Positions 33,336 to 42,831 are shown, counted from the stretch's first letter. The stretch: DNA of 64,000 nt from an uncultured Ideonella sp. (GCA_946479475.1 CAMLGG010000001.1:1-64000), one strand, 5' to 3'. Notes: a model not told the origin generated them from the letters alone. Made by a program: numbers and translations.

Positions 33336-33352
33336 ATTCCACTGCTTGGAAT
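33336..33352. promoter_or_regulatory. candidate IclR operator
   Basis: Inverted repeat ATTCCA-CTGCT-TGGAAT in the 126-base gap between the divergent IclR and Bug genes. It resembles IclR-family half-sites built on TGGAA/TTCCA. Binding by this IclR is inferred from position. Confidence 0.45.
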
Positions 33353-33445
33353 CGAGGCAGTGTATTTCGGCGGCGCTCTTCCTATGCTTCGCTTCAGATC
33401 AAGCCCGGATTCACGAGCTTGACGCAGCAACCGCAGGAGACATGA

Positions 33446-34426
33446 ATGCCCGGCCTTTTCCGCTCGATCGCCCGACCCGTGCAAGCCTTGCTGATCGGCC
33501 TGGCATGGCTCGCCGGCGCCCCCGCTTCGGCCGCCTTCCCGGACAAGCCGGTGCGGCTCGTCGTCCCGTTCGCCCCAGGCGGCGGCACGGACATCATCGC
33601 CCGCACGCTGGCCGCCGGCATGTCCAGGGAGCTGGGCCAGCAGGTCATCGTCGACAACAAGCCGGGGGCCGGCACCATCATCGGCACCGACGCCGTGGCC
33701 AAGAGCCCGGCCGACGGCTACACGATCGTGATGGCGACCTTCGCCCACGCGGTCAACCCCAGCATGATGCCGAAGCTGCCCTTCTCCCCCGACAAGGACT
33801 TCGCGCCCGTCACGCTGGTCTGCAAGGGCCCCAACGTGCTCGTCGTGCGTGCCGAGAGCCCGTACAAGAGCGTCAAGGACGTGGTGGCCGCGGCCAAGGC
33901 GGCGCCGGGCAAGCTGACCTACGCCTCGCAAGGCAACGGCACCTCGGCGCACCTGGCCGGCGAGATGTTCTCGAACCTGGCCAAGGTCGAGCTCACGCAC
34001 GTGCCTTACCGCGGCGCCGGCCCCGCCATCACCGACCTGCTGGGCGGCCAGGTGGACATGATCTTCGGCACGGCCGCGGCCGTCTCGAGCTTCGTCGACA
34101 GCGGCAAGCTGCGAGCCATAGGCATGACGACCTCGGCGCCCTCGAATGCCTTCAAGGGAGTCCCGGCCATTGCCGACACGGTGCCCGGCTACGCCGTCGA
34201 AAGCTGGTACGGCCTCTATGCGCCGGCCGGCACGCCCGCCGAAGTGATCGGCAAGCTGAACGAGGCGGCCCGCAAGGCTGCCCGCACCCCGGACTTCGCG
34301 AAGAAGGTCGAGCAGGAGGGCCTGGCCGTCACCGCCACCGACCCCGCCGAGCTCGGTCAGTACGTGAAGGCCGAGGAGGCGCGCTGGCGAAAGATCGTCA
34401 CCGAGAACCACATCAAGGCGGATTGA
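33446..34426 (+). CDS. Bug-family (TctC) solute-binding protein
   Basis: A 326-residue periplasmic binding protein with signal peptide (PVQALLIGLAWLAGAPASA). Bug motifs: FPDKPVRLVVPFAPGGGTDIIAR, VIVDNKPGAGTIIGTDAVAK, VPYRGAGPAITDLLGGQVDMIFG, and WYGLYAPAGTPAEVIGKLNEA. The ATG at 33446 follows AGGAGA at 33435-33440; an overlapping ATG at 33442 is in another frame. It is the first gene of the IclR-flanked operon and probably binds its carboxylate substrate. No membrane partner is encoded nearby. Confidence 0.9.
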   Translation: MPGLFRSIARPVQALLIGLAWLAGAPASAAFPDKPVRLVVPFAPGGGTDIIARTLAAGMSRELGQQVIVDNKPGAGTIIGTDAVAKSPADGYTIVMATFAHAVNPSMMPKLPFSPDKDFAPVTLVCKGPNVLVVRAESPYKSVKDVVAAAKAAPGKLTYASQGNGTSAHLAGEMFSNLAKVELTHVPYRGAGPAITDLLGGQVDMIFGTAAAVSSFVDSGKLRAIGMTTSAPSNAFKGVPAIADTVPGYAVESWYGLYAPAGTPAEVIGKLNEAARKAARTPDFAKKVEQEGLAVTATDPAELGQYVKAEEARWRKIVTENHIKAD

Positions 34427-34455
34427 TCCCTCGCCCGCCAGCTGGAGAAACCTTC

Positions 34456-35247
34456 ATGAGCTTCAACTTCGTCGAGCTGACGGTCGACAACGCGATCGCC
34501 ACCATCACCTTCAACCGCCCGGACAAGCGCAACGCGATGAGCGACGACATGCGCACGGAGTTCATCCACGCGCTGGAAACGGTGGCGGCGGACAAGGCCA
34601 TCCGCGCCCTCGTGCTCACCGGCGCCGGCAAGGGCTTCTGCGCCGGCGGCGACATCAGCGGCATGCAAAGGCGCATGAACGCTCCGGCGGGTGAGGTCGG
34701 CTTCAACGGCTGGCATCGCCAGCAACGCGTGCATCACACCCAGGCCCTGCTGCACACCATGCCCAAGCCCGTGATCGCCGCCGTCAATGGCGCGGCCTCG
34801 GGCCTGGGGGCCGACACCGCGCTGGCCTGCGACTTCGTCGTCGCCAGCGAGTGGGCGAGCTTCAGCTGGAGCTACGTCCAGCGCGGGATCGTTCCCGATG
34901 GCGGCGGCATGTACTTCCTGCCGCGCCGCGTGGGCCTGGCGAGGGCGAAGGAGCTGATCTTCACCGGCCGCAAGGTCGACATCGACGAGGCGCTGGCGCT
35001 CGGCATCGTCGACCGTCGCTCGACGGCCGAGAGGCTGCTCGCCGACGCACGGGCCTGGGCCGCGGAGCTGAGCGCTGCGTCCTCCACCGCGCTGGCCTTG
35101 ACCAAGACGATCCTGAACCAGAGCTTCGAGCTGAGTTCGCACGACGTGTTCGCCCAGGGCAGCCAGGCCCAGGGCATCTGCTACACGAGCAGCGAGCACC
35201 GCGCTTCGGTCGAGGCCTTCCTCGCCCGGTCTGCCTCCAAGGAGTGA
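34456..35247 (+). CDS. enoyl-CoA hydratase/isomerase
   Basis: A 263-residue crotonase-family protein. Seen: VDNAIATITFNRPDKRNAMSDDM, VLTGAGKGFCAGGDISGMQ (oxyanion hole), AAVNGAASGLGADTALACDFV, and WSYVQRGIVPDGGGMYFLPRRVG with an Asp at the second catalytic position, as in PaaG-like isomerases, so an isomerase rather than simple hydratase activity is possible. It lies 29 bases after the Bug gene and 3 bases before an acyl-CoA synthetase gene. Confidence 0.88.
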   Translation: MSFNFVELTVDNAIATITFNRPDKRNAMSDDMRTEFIHALETVAADKAIRALVLTGAGKGFCAGGDISGMQRRMNAPAGEVGFNGWHRQQRVHHTQALLHTMPKPVIAAVNGAASGLGADTALACDFVVASEWASFSWSYVQRGIVPDGGGMYFLPRRVGLARAKELIFTGRKVDIDEALALGIVDRRSTAERLLADARAWAAELSAASSTALALTKTILNQSFELSSHDVFAQGSQAQGICYTSSEHRASVEAFLARSASKE

Positions 35248-35250
35248 CAC

Positions 35251-37335
35251 GTGGACGCGATCTCCCGCCTGCTCCAACCCCGCAGCGTCGCCGTCATCGG
35301 TGCCTCGGCCGACCCGTCCAAGACCGCCGGAAGGCCGGTGGCCTACCTGCGCAAGCACGGCTATGCCGGCGCCATCCATCCGGTCAATCCGAAGGCCGAG
35401 AAGATCGGCGACCTGAAGTGCTACCCCGACGTCGCTTCGCTGCCCGAGGTGCCTGACGTCGGCATCGTGCTGCTCGGTGCCGAGCGTGCCCACCAGGCCG
35501 TGCGTGACCTGGCCGCGCGGGGCTGCGCGGCCGCCATCGTGCTGGCCAGCGGCTACACCGAGACCGGCGAGGAGGGCGCGCGGCGGCAGCGCGAGCTCGT
35601 CGAGGCCGCAGGCTCGATGCGCCTGCTCGGCCCGAACACCATCGGCCTGGTCAACCTGACCGACGCCATCGTCCTCTCGGCCACGGGGGCGCTGGAGATG
35701 GACGAGTTCCCGGTGGGCGGCATCGGCGTCGTCTCGCAAAGCGGCGGCATCCTCGGCTCGCTGCTCTCGCGCGCCGCGGCACGGGGCATCGGGCTTTCCA
35801 AGCTCGTCTCGACCAGCAACGAAGTCGATCTCGAGCTGGCGGACTTCATCGACCACCTGGCCGACGACCCGGCCACCCGGGTCATCGCGCTGTACATCGA
35901 GACGGTGCGCAACCCCGCGAAGTTCCGCGCCGCCTGCCTGAAGGCCGCGCGCGCCGGCAAGCCGGTGGTGGCCTTCAAGATCGGCCGCTCGGAGGCAGGC
36001 GCCCAGGCCGCCGTGTCGCACACCGGCGCCATGGCCGGGGCGGACAGGATGTACGACGCCCTGTTCAGGCAGGTCGGCGTGATCCGCGCGAAGAGCTTTG
36101 CCGACTTGCTGGACGTGCCCGCCGCGCTGGCCACGGGCCGACAGCTGCGCGGGAACCGCGTGGCCATCCTCACCTCCACGGGCGGCGCCGGCACGCTCGT
36201 CTCCGACGACCTGGGCGTGGCCGGCTTCGAGACGCCTGCCCCCGACGCCGCGACCGCCGACGCCCTGCGCGCGCTGCAGACCGGCAGCGAGGCGGTGCTG
36301 GACCGCAACCCCATCGACGTGACCCTGGCCGGCCTGCGGCCGGACCTGCTGCGCGGCGCGATCCGCACGCTGCTGGCAAGTCAGGGCTACGACGCCCTCG
36401 TCATCATCGTCGGCTCCTCCAGCCTTGCGCAGCCGGAGCTGATGGCCGGCGCGATCCAGGAGTGCCTGCACGAGAGCGACAAGCCGGTCCTGGCCTACGT
36501 GAGCCCGCATGCGCCGGAGGTCGGCGCCTTGCTCACCCGCCGTGGCGTGCCTGCCTTCGCCGCCGCCGAGAGCTGCACGGCCGCGCTGGAGGGCATGCTG
36601 CGTGTCCACCGCTTCGAGGCGCGGCCGGAGGCCGCATCGGTGCGCACGGAGGTGTCGATCGGCGAACTGCCGAGTGGATCGCTCGACGAGGCGCAGGCCA
36701 AGCAACTGTTCGCCCGCTTCGGCGTGCCCTGCGCCGCCGAGGCCATCGTGCGGACCCCTGCCGAGGCCGAGGCCGCGGCGCGATCCCTGGGCGGCCGCGT
36801 GGTGCTGAAGATCCTCTCCTCGCAGCTCACGCACAAGAGCGACGTCGGCGGCGTGGCCGTGGGCCTGACGCCCCAGACCATCGGCGAGCGGCTCGGGCGC
36901 ATGGCGGCCGAGGTCGAGGCCCGGGCCGGCTTCCGGCCGGATCGCTTCCTGGTGCAGGAGATGGTGGGCGGCGGCACCGAGCTGATCCTCGGCCTGCACC
37001 GCGACGCCCTGGGAACTGCGGTGATGCTCGGCATGGGCGGCGTGACGGCCGAGCTGTTCAAGGACACCACCCTGCGCCTGCTGCCGGCCGGTGGCGGGCT
37101 GAGCCGGGTCGACGCCCTGGCGATGGCCAGGGAGCTCCGGACCTGGCCGCTGCTCGACGGCTTCCGCGGGCGCGCCAAGGCCGATGTCGACGCGCTGGTG
37201 GATGCCATCGTCGCGTTCTCGAACATGGCGGCGCAACTGGGCGACCGCCTGCTCGAGGCCGAGATCAACCCGGTCTTCGTGCTGCCCGAGGGGCAGGGCG
37301 TGCGGGCCGCGGACGGCGTGGCCGTGCTGGCCTGA
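35251..37335 (+). CDS. acetate--CoA ligase family (ADP-forming acyl-CoA synthetase)
   Basis: A 694-residue single-chain NDP-forming acyl-CoA synthetase. The CoA-binding N-terminal part (LLQPRSVAVIGASADPSKTAGRPVAYL, GYAGAIHPVNPKAEKI) is followed by ligase-CoA domains (LGPNTIGLVNLTDAI; SQSGGILGSLLSRA; phospho-His region AAVSHTGAMAGADRMYDA) and a C-terminal ATP-grasp domain (LFARFGVPCAAEA, VLKILSSQLTHKSDVGGVAVGL, EINPVFVLPEG). No acetyltransferase (GNAT) domain is attached, unlike Pat. The start is GTG at 35251, with AAGGAG just upstream at 35239-35244. It probably activates the operon's acid substrate to its CoA ester. Confidence 0.88.
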   Translation: MDAISRLLQPRSVAVIGASADPSKTAGRPVAYLRKHGYAGAIHPVNPKAEKIGDLKCYPDVASLPEVPDVGIVLLGAERAHQAVRDLAARGCAAAIVLASGYTETGEEGARRQRELVEAAGSMRLLGPNTIGLVNLTDAIVLSATGALEMDEFPVGGIGVVSQSGGILGSLLSRAAARGIGLSKLVSTSNEVDLELADFIDHLADDPATRVIALYIETVRNPAKFRAACLKAARAGKPVVAFKIGRSEAGAQAAVSHTGAMAGADRMYDALFRQVGVIRAKSFADLLDVPAALATGRQLRGNRVAILTSTGGAGTLVSDDLGVAGFETPAPDAATADALRALQTGSEAVLDRNPIDVTLAGLRPDLLRGAIRTLLASQGYDALVIIVGSSSLAQPELMAGAIQECLHESDKPVLAYVSPHAPEVGALLTRRGVPAFAAAESCTAALEGMLRVHRFEARPEAASVRTEVSIGELPSGSLDEAQAKQLFARFGVPCAAEAIVRTPAEAEAAARSLGGRVVLKILSSQLTHKSDVGGVAVGLTPQTIGERLGRMAAEVEARAGFRPDRFLVQEMVGGGTELILGLHRDALGTAVMLGMGGVTAELFKDTTLRLLPAGGGLSRVDALAMARELRTWPLLDGFRGRAKADVDALVDAIVAFSNMAAQLGDRLLEAEINPVFVLPEGQGVRAADGVAVLA

Positions 37336-37350
37336 GCGGGAGCGACGGCC

Positions 37351-39417
37351 ATGACGAATGCTCGAGTGAGGATGGAGCGCGACGGCGACATCGCCGTGGT
37401 GGTGATCGACAACCCGCCCGTCAATGCCGCCTCGCATGCGGTGCGCGAGGGCCTGCTGGCCGCCGTGCGTGAACTGCAGGCCGATGCGACGCTGCAGGGC
37501 GCGGTGCTGATGGGGGCCGGGAGCACCTTTGTCGCCGGTTCGGACCTGCGCGAGTTCGGCCAGCCCCTGGCCGAGCCGCAGCTGCCCGAGGTGATCGCCG
37601 CCATCGAGGCCTGCGGCAAGCCGGTCGTGGCGGCGCTGCATGGCGCGGCCCTCGGCGGCGGCCTGGAGCTGGCGCTGGGCTGCGATGCACGGGTGGCCGC
37701 GCCGGGCACGGTCCTGGGCCTGCCGGAGGTGACGCTGGGCATCATCCCCGGGGCGGGTGGCACGCAGCGACTGCCTCGCCTGGTGGGCGTTCCCCGCGCC
37801 ATCGAGTGGATCTGCAGTGGCGAGCGCGTGCCGGCGGCCGCCGCGCTGGAAGCGGGCGTCGTCGACGAGATCGCCGGGCAAGGGCGGCTGCGCGAAGCCG
37901 CCGTCGCCCAGGCGCGGCGGCTGGTGGGCGAAAAGCGCCGCGTTCGTGATCGGGCCGTTCCCCTGGCAGAGCCCGACGCCGTCTCCGCGGCGAGCGAAGC
38001 GGCGCTCAAGGCCGGCAAGCGCCGGCCCGCGGTGCGGGCAGCGATCGAGGCGATCGTGCAGTCCGCCACCACGCCCGTCGAGCTCGCGCTGTCCAACGAA
38101 CGGGCGCTGTTCCAGCGACTGCGCGTGTCTCGCGAGGCCCTTGCGCTGCGCCACCTGTTCTTTGCGGAGCGGGAAAGCGCCAGGCATTCGTCGCTGGAAG
38201 GCGCCGAGCCGCGCCCTGTGCAGCGCGTGGCGGTGATCGGCGCGGGCACCATGGGCACGGGCATCGCCATCGCCGCGCTCGAGGCCGGCTGCGACGTCGT
38301 GCTGCTGGAGCAGGAGGGCGCGGCGCTGGCTCGCGGCGCGCAGCGCCTGCATGCCCATTTCGCCGGCCGCGTGCAGGCCGGGAAGATGAAGGCGCTTGCC
38401 GCCGCCGCCTGCGAGGCGCGATTGCGTACCAGCCTGGACTGGTCGTCGCTGGCCGAGGCGGACCTGGTCATCGAGGCGGTGTACGAGGACCTGGCCGTCA
38501 AGCGCCAGGTCTTCGAACGCATCGACGCGCTGGCGCGTCCCGGCGCCGTGCTGGCCACCAACACGTCCTACCTGGACATCGATGCCATCGCCGCAGCCAC
38601 GAGTCGCCCCGAGGATGTCATCGGGCTGCACTTCTTCAGCCCCGCGCAGGTGATGAAGCTGCTGGAGGTGGTGCGCGGCCAGGCCTCGGCGGCCGATGCC
38701 ATCGCCACCGGCCTGGCCGTCGGCCGGAAGCTCCGGAAGCTGCCGGTCCTCACCGGCAATGCGTTCGGCTTCATCGGCAACCGCATCTACTCGGCCTACC
38801 GCCGGCAGTGCGAGTTCATGGTGGAGGAGGGCGCCCGGCCCGAGCAGGTGGATGCTGCGCTGCAGGCCTTCGGCTTCGCGATGGGGCCGTTCGCGGTGGC
38901 CGACCTGTCCGGCCTGGACATCGCATGGCGGATGCGCCTGGCGCAGGCGGCCACGCGCGACCCCGCCGCGCGCTACGTGCGGATCCCCGACCGCCTGTGC
39001 GAGGCCGGGCGACTCGGTCGCAAGACCGGCGCGGGCTACTACGCCTATCCCGCCGGGTCCAAGGGCGCGCAGGTGGATCCCGCGGTGCACGCGCTCATCG
39101 ACGAGTGCCGGGCCGGGAAGGGCATCTGCGTGCGCGGCTTCGGCGATGCCGAGATCGTGCGCCGGACCCTGCTCGCGATGGTCAACGAGGCGGCGCTGCT
39201 CCTGGGCGAGGGCGTGGCCGAACGCGCCACCGATGTGGACGTCGTCCTGGTCCACGGCTACGGCTTCCCGCGTTGGGAAGGCGGGCCGGTCTTCTGGGCG
39301 CGCGAACGCGGCGAAGCGGAGCTTCGCGCCGATCTCGACGAACTGGCGCAATGCAGCGGTCCGGGCTTCGTGCGCGGCGACCCGAGTCGCCTGCTTGCGC
39401 CGGGAGGCAGGCCATGA
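37351..39417 (+). CDS. FadB-like enoyl-CoA hydratase / 3-hydroxyacyl-CoA dehydrogenase
   Basis: A 688-residue bifunctional beta-oxidation enzyme. The N-terminal crotonase domain (1-190) contains VAALHGAALGGGLELALGCDAR and LPEVTLGIIPGAGGTQRLPR with both catalytic Glu regions. The dehydrogenase part has the NAD-binding motif VAVIGAGTMGTGIAIAALEAG (about residue 292) and FFSPAQVMKLLEVVRG, then two C-terminal helical domains (GNAFGFIGNRIYSAYRRQCEF; YGFPRWEGGPVFWA). It follows the synthetase by 15 bases, and its stop overlaps the MmgE/PrpD start (ATGA at 39414-39417). Confidence 0.92.
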   Translation: MTNARVRMERDGDIAVVVIDNPPVNAASHAVREGLLAAVRELQADATLQGAVLMGAGSTFVAGSDLREFGQPLAEPQLPEVIAAIEACGKPVVAALHGAALGGGLELALGCDARVAAPGTVLGLPEVTLGIIPGAGGTQRLPRLVGVPRAIEWICSGERVPAAAALEAGVVDEIAGQGRLREAAVAQARRLVGEKRRVRDRAVPLAEPDAVSAASEAALKAGKRRPAVRAAIEAIVQSATTPVELALSNERALFQRLRVSREALALRHLFFAERESARHSSLEGAEPRPVQRVAVIGAGTMGTGIAIAALEAGCDVVLLEQEGAALARGAQRLHAHFAGRVQAGKMKALAAAACEARLRTSLDWSSLAEADLVIEAVYEDLAVKRQVFERIDALARPGAVLATNTSYLDIDAIAAATSRPEDVIGLHFFSPAQVMKLLEVVRGQASAADAIATGLAVGRKLRKLPVLTGNAFGFIGNRIYSAYRRQCEFMVEEGARPEQVDAALQAFGFAMGPFAVADLSGLDIAWRMRLAQAATRDPAARYVRIPDRLCEAGRLGRKTGAGYYAYPAGSKGAQVDPAVHALIDECRAGKGICVRGFGDAEIVRRTLLAMVNEAALLLGEGVAERATDVDVVLVHGYGFPRWEGGPVFWARERGEAELRADLDELAQCSGPGFVRGDPSRLLAPGGRP

Positions 39418-40762
39418 CGGCGATCGAGATACTGGCCCGCTTCGCGGCCGGATTCGCCCGCGAGCCGTTGCCGGCCCCGTTGGCCCGCGCCGCGCAGCGC
39501 GCCGTGCTGGACTGGTTCGCCTCGGTCCATCCCGGCCTGGAGACGGAGGCGGTCGCGGTGCTCGGGCAGGCGCTGGCCGACGACCTGGATCGCGGTCCGT
39601 CGCGCCTCGTCGGCAAGGTCGGTGGCCGTGCGGCCACGGCGCGCGCGGCGGCCCTGTACAACGGCACCGCCGCGCACGCCGCCGAGATCGACGACAGCTT
39701 TCGCGATGCGATGGTCCACCCCGGCGCGAGCACGATCGCCGCGGCACTGGCCGTGGCCCAGGCGGTGGATGCCACCGGACCGGAGTTCCTGCGTGCCCTG
39801 GTCATCGCCTACGAGGTCTCCACGCGCATCGGCGTCGTGATGGGCCGGCCGCACTACCGCTACTGGCACAACACCGGCACCATGGGCAGCTTCGGCGCTG
39901 CCGCCGCGGCAGCGTGCTGCTGGGGCTGGACGAGTCGCGGATCGCGCAGGCCCTGGCCCTGGCCGCCACCTTTGCTGCGGGCCTGCAGCAGGCCTTCCGC
40001 GTCGAGGCCATGGCCAAGCCGCTGCACGCCGGTCGCGCCGCGGAGGCCGGGGTGCTGGCCGCGCAGCTCGCTTCATGCGGCATGCGCAGCTCGCTCGACG
40101 TGCTGGAAGGCGAAGCGGGCATGGGCCGCGCCATGGGCGACGGGCCGGACTGGTCTGCCCTGGGGGCCACGCTGGGGCGGGACTTTCACATCACGCGCCT
40201 GACGTTCAAAAACCACGTCGGCTGCGGCCACGCCTTCCCGGCCATCGACGCGGCGCTCGCGCTGCAGCGGCAGCATGGCTTCTCGCACAGCGACATCGAG
40301 CACGTCCGGCTCGGCGTCTACCAGGCCACGCTCGACATCGCGCCGCACGTGGACCCGCAGGAGGCCGACCAGGCCCGGTTCAGCCTGCACTACATGGTGG
40401 CCACCGCTCTCGTGCACGGCAGCGTTCGGCTCGCCGCCTTCCAGCCCGAGCGCCTGGGCGACCCCACGACCCGCGCCTTGATGACGCGGATCTCCAAGGC
40501 CCTCGATGCCGAAGTCGACGCGGCCTTTCCCGGCCGGCGCGGCGCCCGCGTCGAGATCCGGCTGAAGGACGGCCGTGCCTTCAGCCACCTGCAACCCGAC
40601 CGCAGGGGCGACCCCGAACTGCCGCTGTCCGACGACGACCTGGAAGGCAAGCTGCTGGAGCTGGCCTCGCCTTCGATCGGCGAAGCCGCAGCGCGCGCGC
40701 TGGCAGGCCGCATCTGGGCGCTTCACGAACCAGCGAACCTCCTGCGAGACCTCTGCCCATGA
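39414..40762 (+). pseudogene. MmgE/PrpD-family protein, frameshifted
   Basis: An MmgE/PrpD homologue (2-methylcitrate dehydratase superfamily, which also contains cis-aconitate decarboxylase CAD/IRG1) split across two frames. The first frame runs from ATG 39414 through LYNGTAAHAAEIDDSFRDAM and YRYWHNTGTMGSFGAAAA; the second resumes at GSVLLGLDESRIAQALALA and continues to the stop at 40762 (KNHVGCGHAFPAIDAAL, FSLHYMVATALVHGS). The join is at about 39906-39908 in a GCCGCCGCGG run and needs one extra base. The restored protein would be 449 residues, normal for the family. It may be a real inactivation or a one-base sequencing loss. Its stop overlaps the thiolase start. Confidence 0.8.
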
Positions 40763-41964
40763 CGCGACACGCCTTCATCTGCGATGCCATCCGCACGCCC
40801 TTCGGCCGCTATGGCGGCAGCCTTTCCTCGGTGCGAGCCGACGACCTGGGCGCGATCCCCATCGCCGCGCTCGTCGCCAGGAACCCGCGGGTTGACTGGC
40901 AGTCGGTCACCGACGTGGTCTTCGGCTGCGCCAACCAGGCCGGGGAGGACAACCGCAACGTCGCGCGGATGAGCGCGCTGCTCGCGGGCCTGCCGGTGGA
41001 GGTTCCCGGCTCGACCGTCAACCGGTTGTGCGGCTCGGGCCTCGATGCGCTGGGGACGGCCGCGCGCGCCATCAGGAGCGGCGAGGCCGGATTGATGATC
41101 GCCGGCGGCGTGGAGAGCATGTCCCGCGCGCCCTTCGTGATGGGCAAGGCGGAGACGGCCTTCTCGCGCAGCGCCAGCATAGAGGACACGACCATCGGCT
41201 GGCGCTTCGTCAACCCGCTGATGAAGGCCTGCCACGGCGTCGACAGCATGCCGGAGACGGCCGAGAACGTCGCGGCCGAGTTCGGCATCGATCGCGCATC
41301 GCAGGATCGCCTGGCGCTGGCCTCGCAGTCCAAGGCCCTGGCGGCGCAGAAGAGCGGCCTTTTCGAAGCCGAGATCACGCCGGTGAGGGTTGCGCAGAAG
41401 AAGGGCGAGGACCTCGTCGTCGCCAAGGACGAGCACCCGCGCGAGACCAGCCTCGAGACGCTGGCCAGGCTCAAGGGCGTGGTCCGGCCGGACGGCACCG
41501 TGACGGCCGGCAATGCATCGGGCGTCAACGACGGCGCCTGTGCGCTGCTGTTGGCCGACGAGGCGGCCGCGAGCCGCCACGGCCTCACGCCGCGGGCGCG
41601 CGTGGTCGGCATGGCGACGGCGGGCGTCCCGCCCCGCATCATGGGGATGGGCCCGGCGCCCGCCTCACGCAAGGTCCTCGAACTGACGGGCCTGAAACTG
41701 GCGCAGATGGACGTGATCGAGCTGAACGAGGCCTTCGCGGCGCAGGCGATCGCGGTGCTGCGCGATCTCGGCCTGGCGGACGACGACCCTCGCGTGAACC
41801 CCAACGGCGGCGCGATCGCCCTGGGCCATCCGCTCGGCGCGAGCGGTGGCCGCCTGGCCATGACGGCGGTCAACCAGCTCCACCGCACCGGCGGCCGCTA
41901 CGCCCTTTGCACGATGTGCATCGGCGTCGGCCAAGGCATCGCGGTGATCGTCGAGCGGGTCTGA
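40759..41964 (+). CDS. thiolase, 3-oxoadipyl-CoA thiolase type
   Basis: A 401-residue thiolase that resembles PcaF/PaaJ over its whole length: HAFICDAIRTPFGRYGGSL at the start, STVNRLCGSGLDALGTAARAI with the acyl-accepting Cys, NEAFAAQAIAVLRDLGL, and the C-terminal GGAIALGHPLGASGGRLAM (His) and CTMCIGVGQG (second Cys). It would release acetyl-CoA and a shortened acyl-CoA such as succinyl-CoA. This suggests the operon degrades a dicarboxylic acid. The ATG overlaps the upstream stop codon (40759-40762). Confidence 0.9.
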   Translation: MTRHAFICDAIRTPFGRYGGSLSSVRADDLGAIPIAALVARNPRVDWQSVTDVVFGCANQAGEDNRNVARMSALLAGLPVEVPGSTVNRLCGSGLDALGTAARAIRSGEAGLMIAGGVESMSRAPFVMGKAETAFSRSASIEDTTIGWRFVNPLMKACHGVDSMPETAENVAAEFGIDRASQDRLALASQSKALAAQKSGLFEAEITPVRVAQKKGEDLVVAKDEHPRETSLETLARLKGVVRPDGTVTAGNASGVNDGACALLLADEAAASRHGLTPRARVVGMATAGVPPRIMGMGPAPASRKVLELTGLKLAQMDVIELNEAFAAQAIAVLRDLGLADDDPRVNPNGGAIALGHPLGASGGRLAMTAVNQLHRTGGRYALCTMCIGVGQGIAVIVERV

Positions 41965-42009
41965 ACGCCCGCTCCTTGCTGCCCCCGACTCCACATCGAA
42001 GGAACATCC

Positions 42010-42792
42010 ATGATCAGTCTGTCCAGCCGCGTCGCGGCCACGTTCTTCGCAGCGGCGATGTGGGCGCAGGCCGCCCACGCCGACGAGGTCAAGATCCTCA
42101 CCACCGGCATCCTGAAAGGGGCCTTCGCGCCGATCAGTGCCGAGTTCGAGCGCCAGACCGGGCACAAGGTCAGCATGTCGTGGGGACCTTCGTCGGGCAG
42201 CTCGCCCGAGGCCAGTCCCGTGCGCGTGCGCAGCGGCGAGGCGCTGGACGTGCTCATCATGGTCGACACGGGGATGGACGACCTGGTCCGCACCGGCCAT
42301 TTCGTGCCGCGGGACAGGCGCGATGTCGCCGTCTCGCGGATCGGCGTGGCGGTCAAGGCCGGCCGCCCGCTGCCCGACGTCTCCACTGCGGAGGCCTTCC
42401 GCCGGGCGCTGCTCGCGGCGAAATCCGTCGGCTACTCCGAAGGTGCCAGCGGCATGCACTTCATCAAGGTGGTGGTGCCCAGGCTGGGCCTGACGGAAGC
42501 CATGGCGACCCGCGGCCACGTGGCACTGGGGCGGCGATTCGTCGGCGAAGACCTCGCGGACGGGGTCGTCGAGCTGGGCATCCAGCAACTCAGCGAGTTG
42601 CGGCTCGAGTCCGGCATCACGGTGGCCGGGCCGCTGCCCGAGGAGCTCCAGAAGCTCAGCACCGTCTCGGCGGCGGTTTCATCTCGAGCCAAGGCGCCCG
42701 ATGCCGGCCGCCAGTTCCTCGACTTCCTCGACACGCCGTTCGCACGGCAGGCCATCCGTGACAGCGGCCTCGACCTGCCGCCGAGGCCGTGA
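42010..42792 (+). CDS. ModA-like periplasmic substrate-binding protein
   Basis: A 260-residue exported binding protein with signal peptide (VAATFFAAAMWAQAAHA). The body fits the type 2 periplasmic binding fold of the molybdate-binding ModA group: VKILTTGILKGAFAPISAEFERQTG, GEALDVLIMVDTGMDDLVRTG, YSEGASGMHFIKVV, VELGIQQLSELRLESG. No molybdate permease genes are present. It is the last gene of the IclR-flanked operon, 45 bases after the thiolase, and is more likely to bind an organic acid; this is inferred from position. Confidence 0.75.
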   Translation: MISLSSRVAATFFAAAMWAQAAHADEVKILTTGILKGAFAPISAEFERQTGHKVSMSWGPSSGSSPEASPVRVRSGEALDVLIMVDTGMDDLVRTGHFVPRDRRDVAVSRIGVAVKAGRPLPDVSTAEAFRRALLAAKSVGYSEGASGMHFIKVVVPRLGLTEAMATRGHVALGRRFVGEDLADGVVELGIQQLSELRLESGITVAGPLPEELQKLSTVSAAVSSRAKAPDAGRQFLDFLDTPFARQAIRDSGLDLPPRP

Positions 42793-42831
42793 GCAGCGCT
42801 GCGGAGCGCCCGCCCGGATGCGGCCGGGCAC

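Noticed and set aside
34357..39747. A 1796-codon open frame on the minus strand
   Set aside because: It lies opposite a series of clear plus-strand genes (synthetase, FadB-like, MmgE/PrpD), has an Arg/Gly/His-rich composition without domains, and is explained by high G+C depleting stop codons.
42010..42792. Molybdate transport locus
   Set aside because: The ModA-like fold is present but no modB/modC genes accompany it, and it is the last gene of a carboxylate operon.
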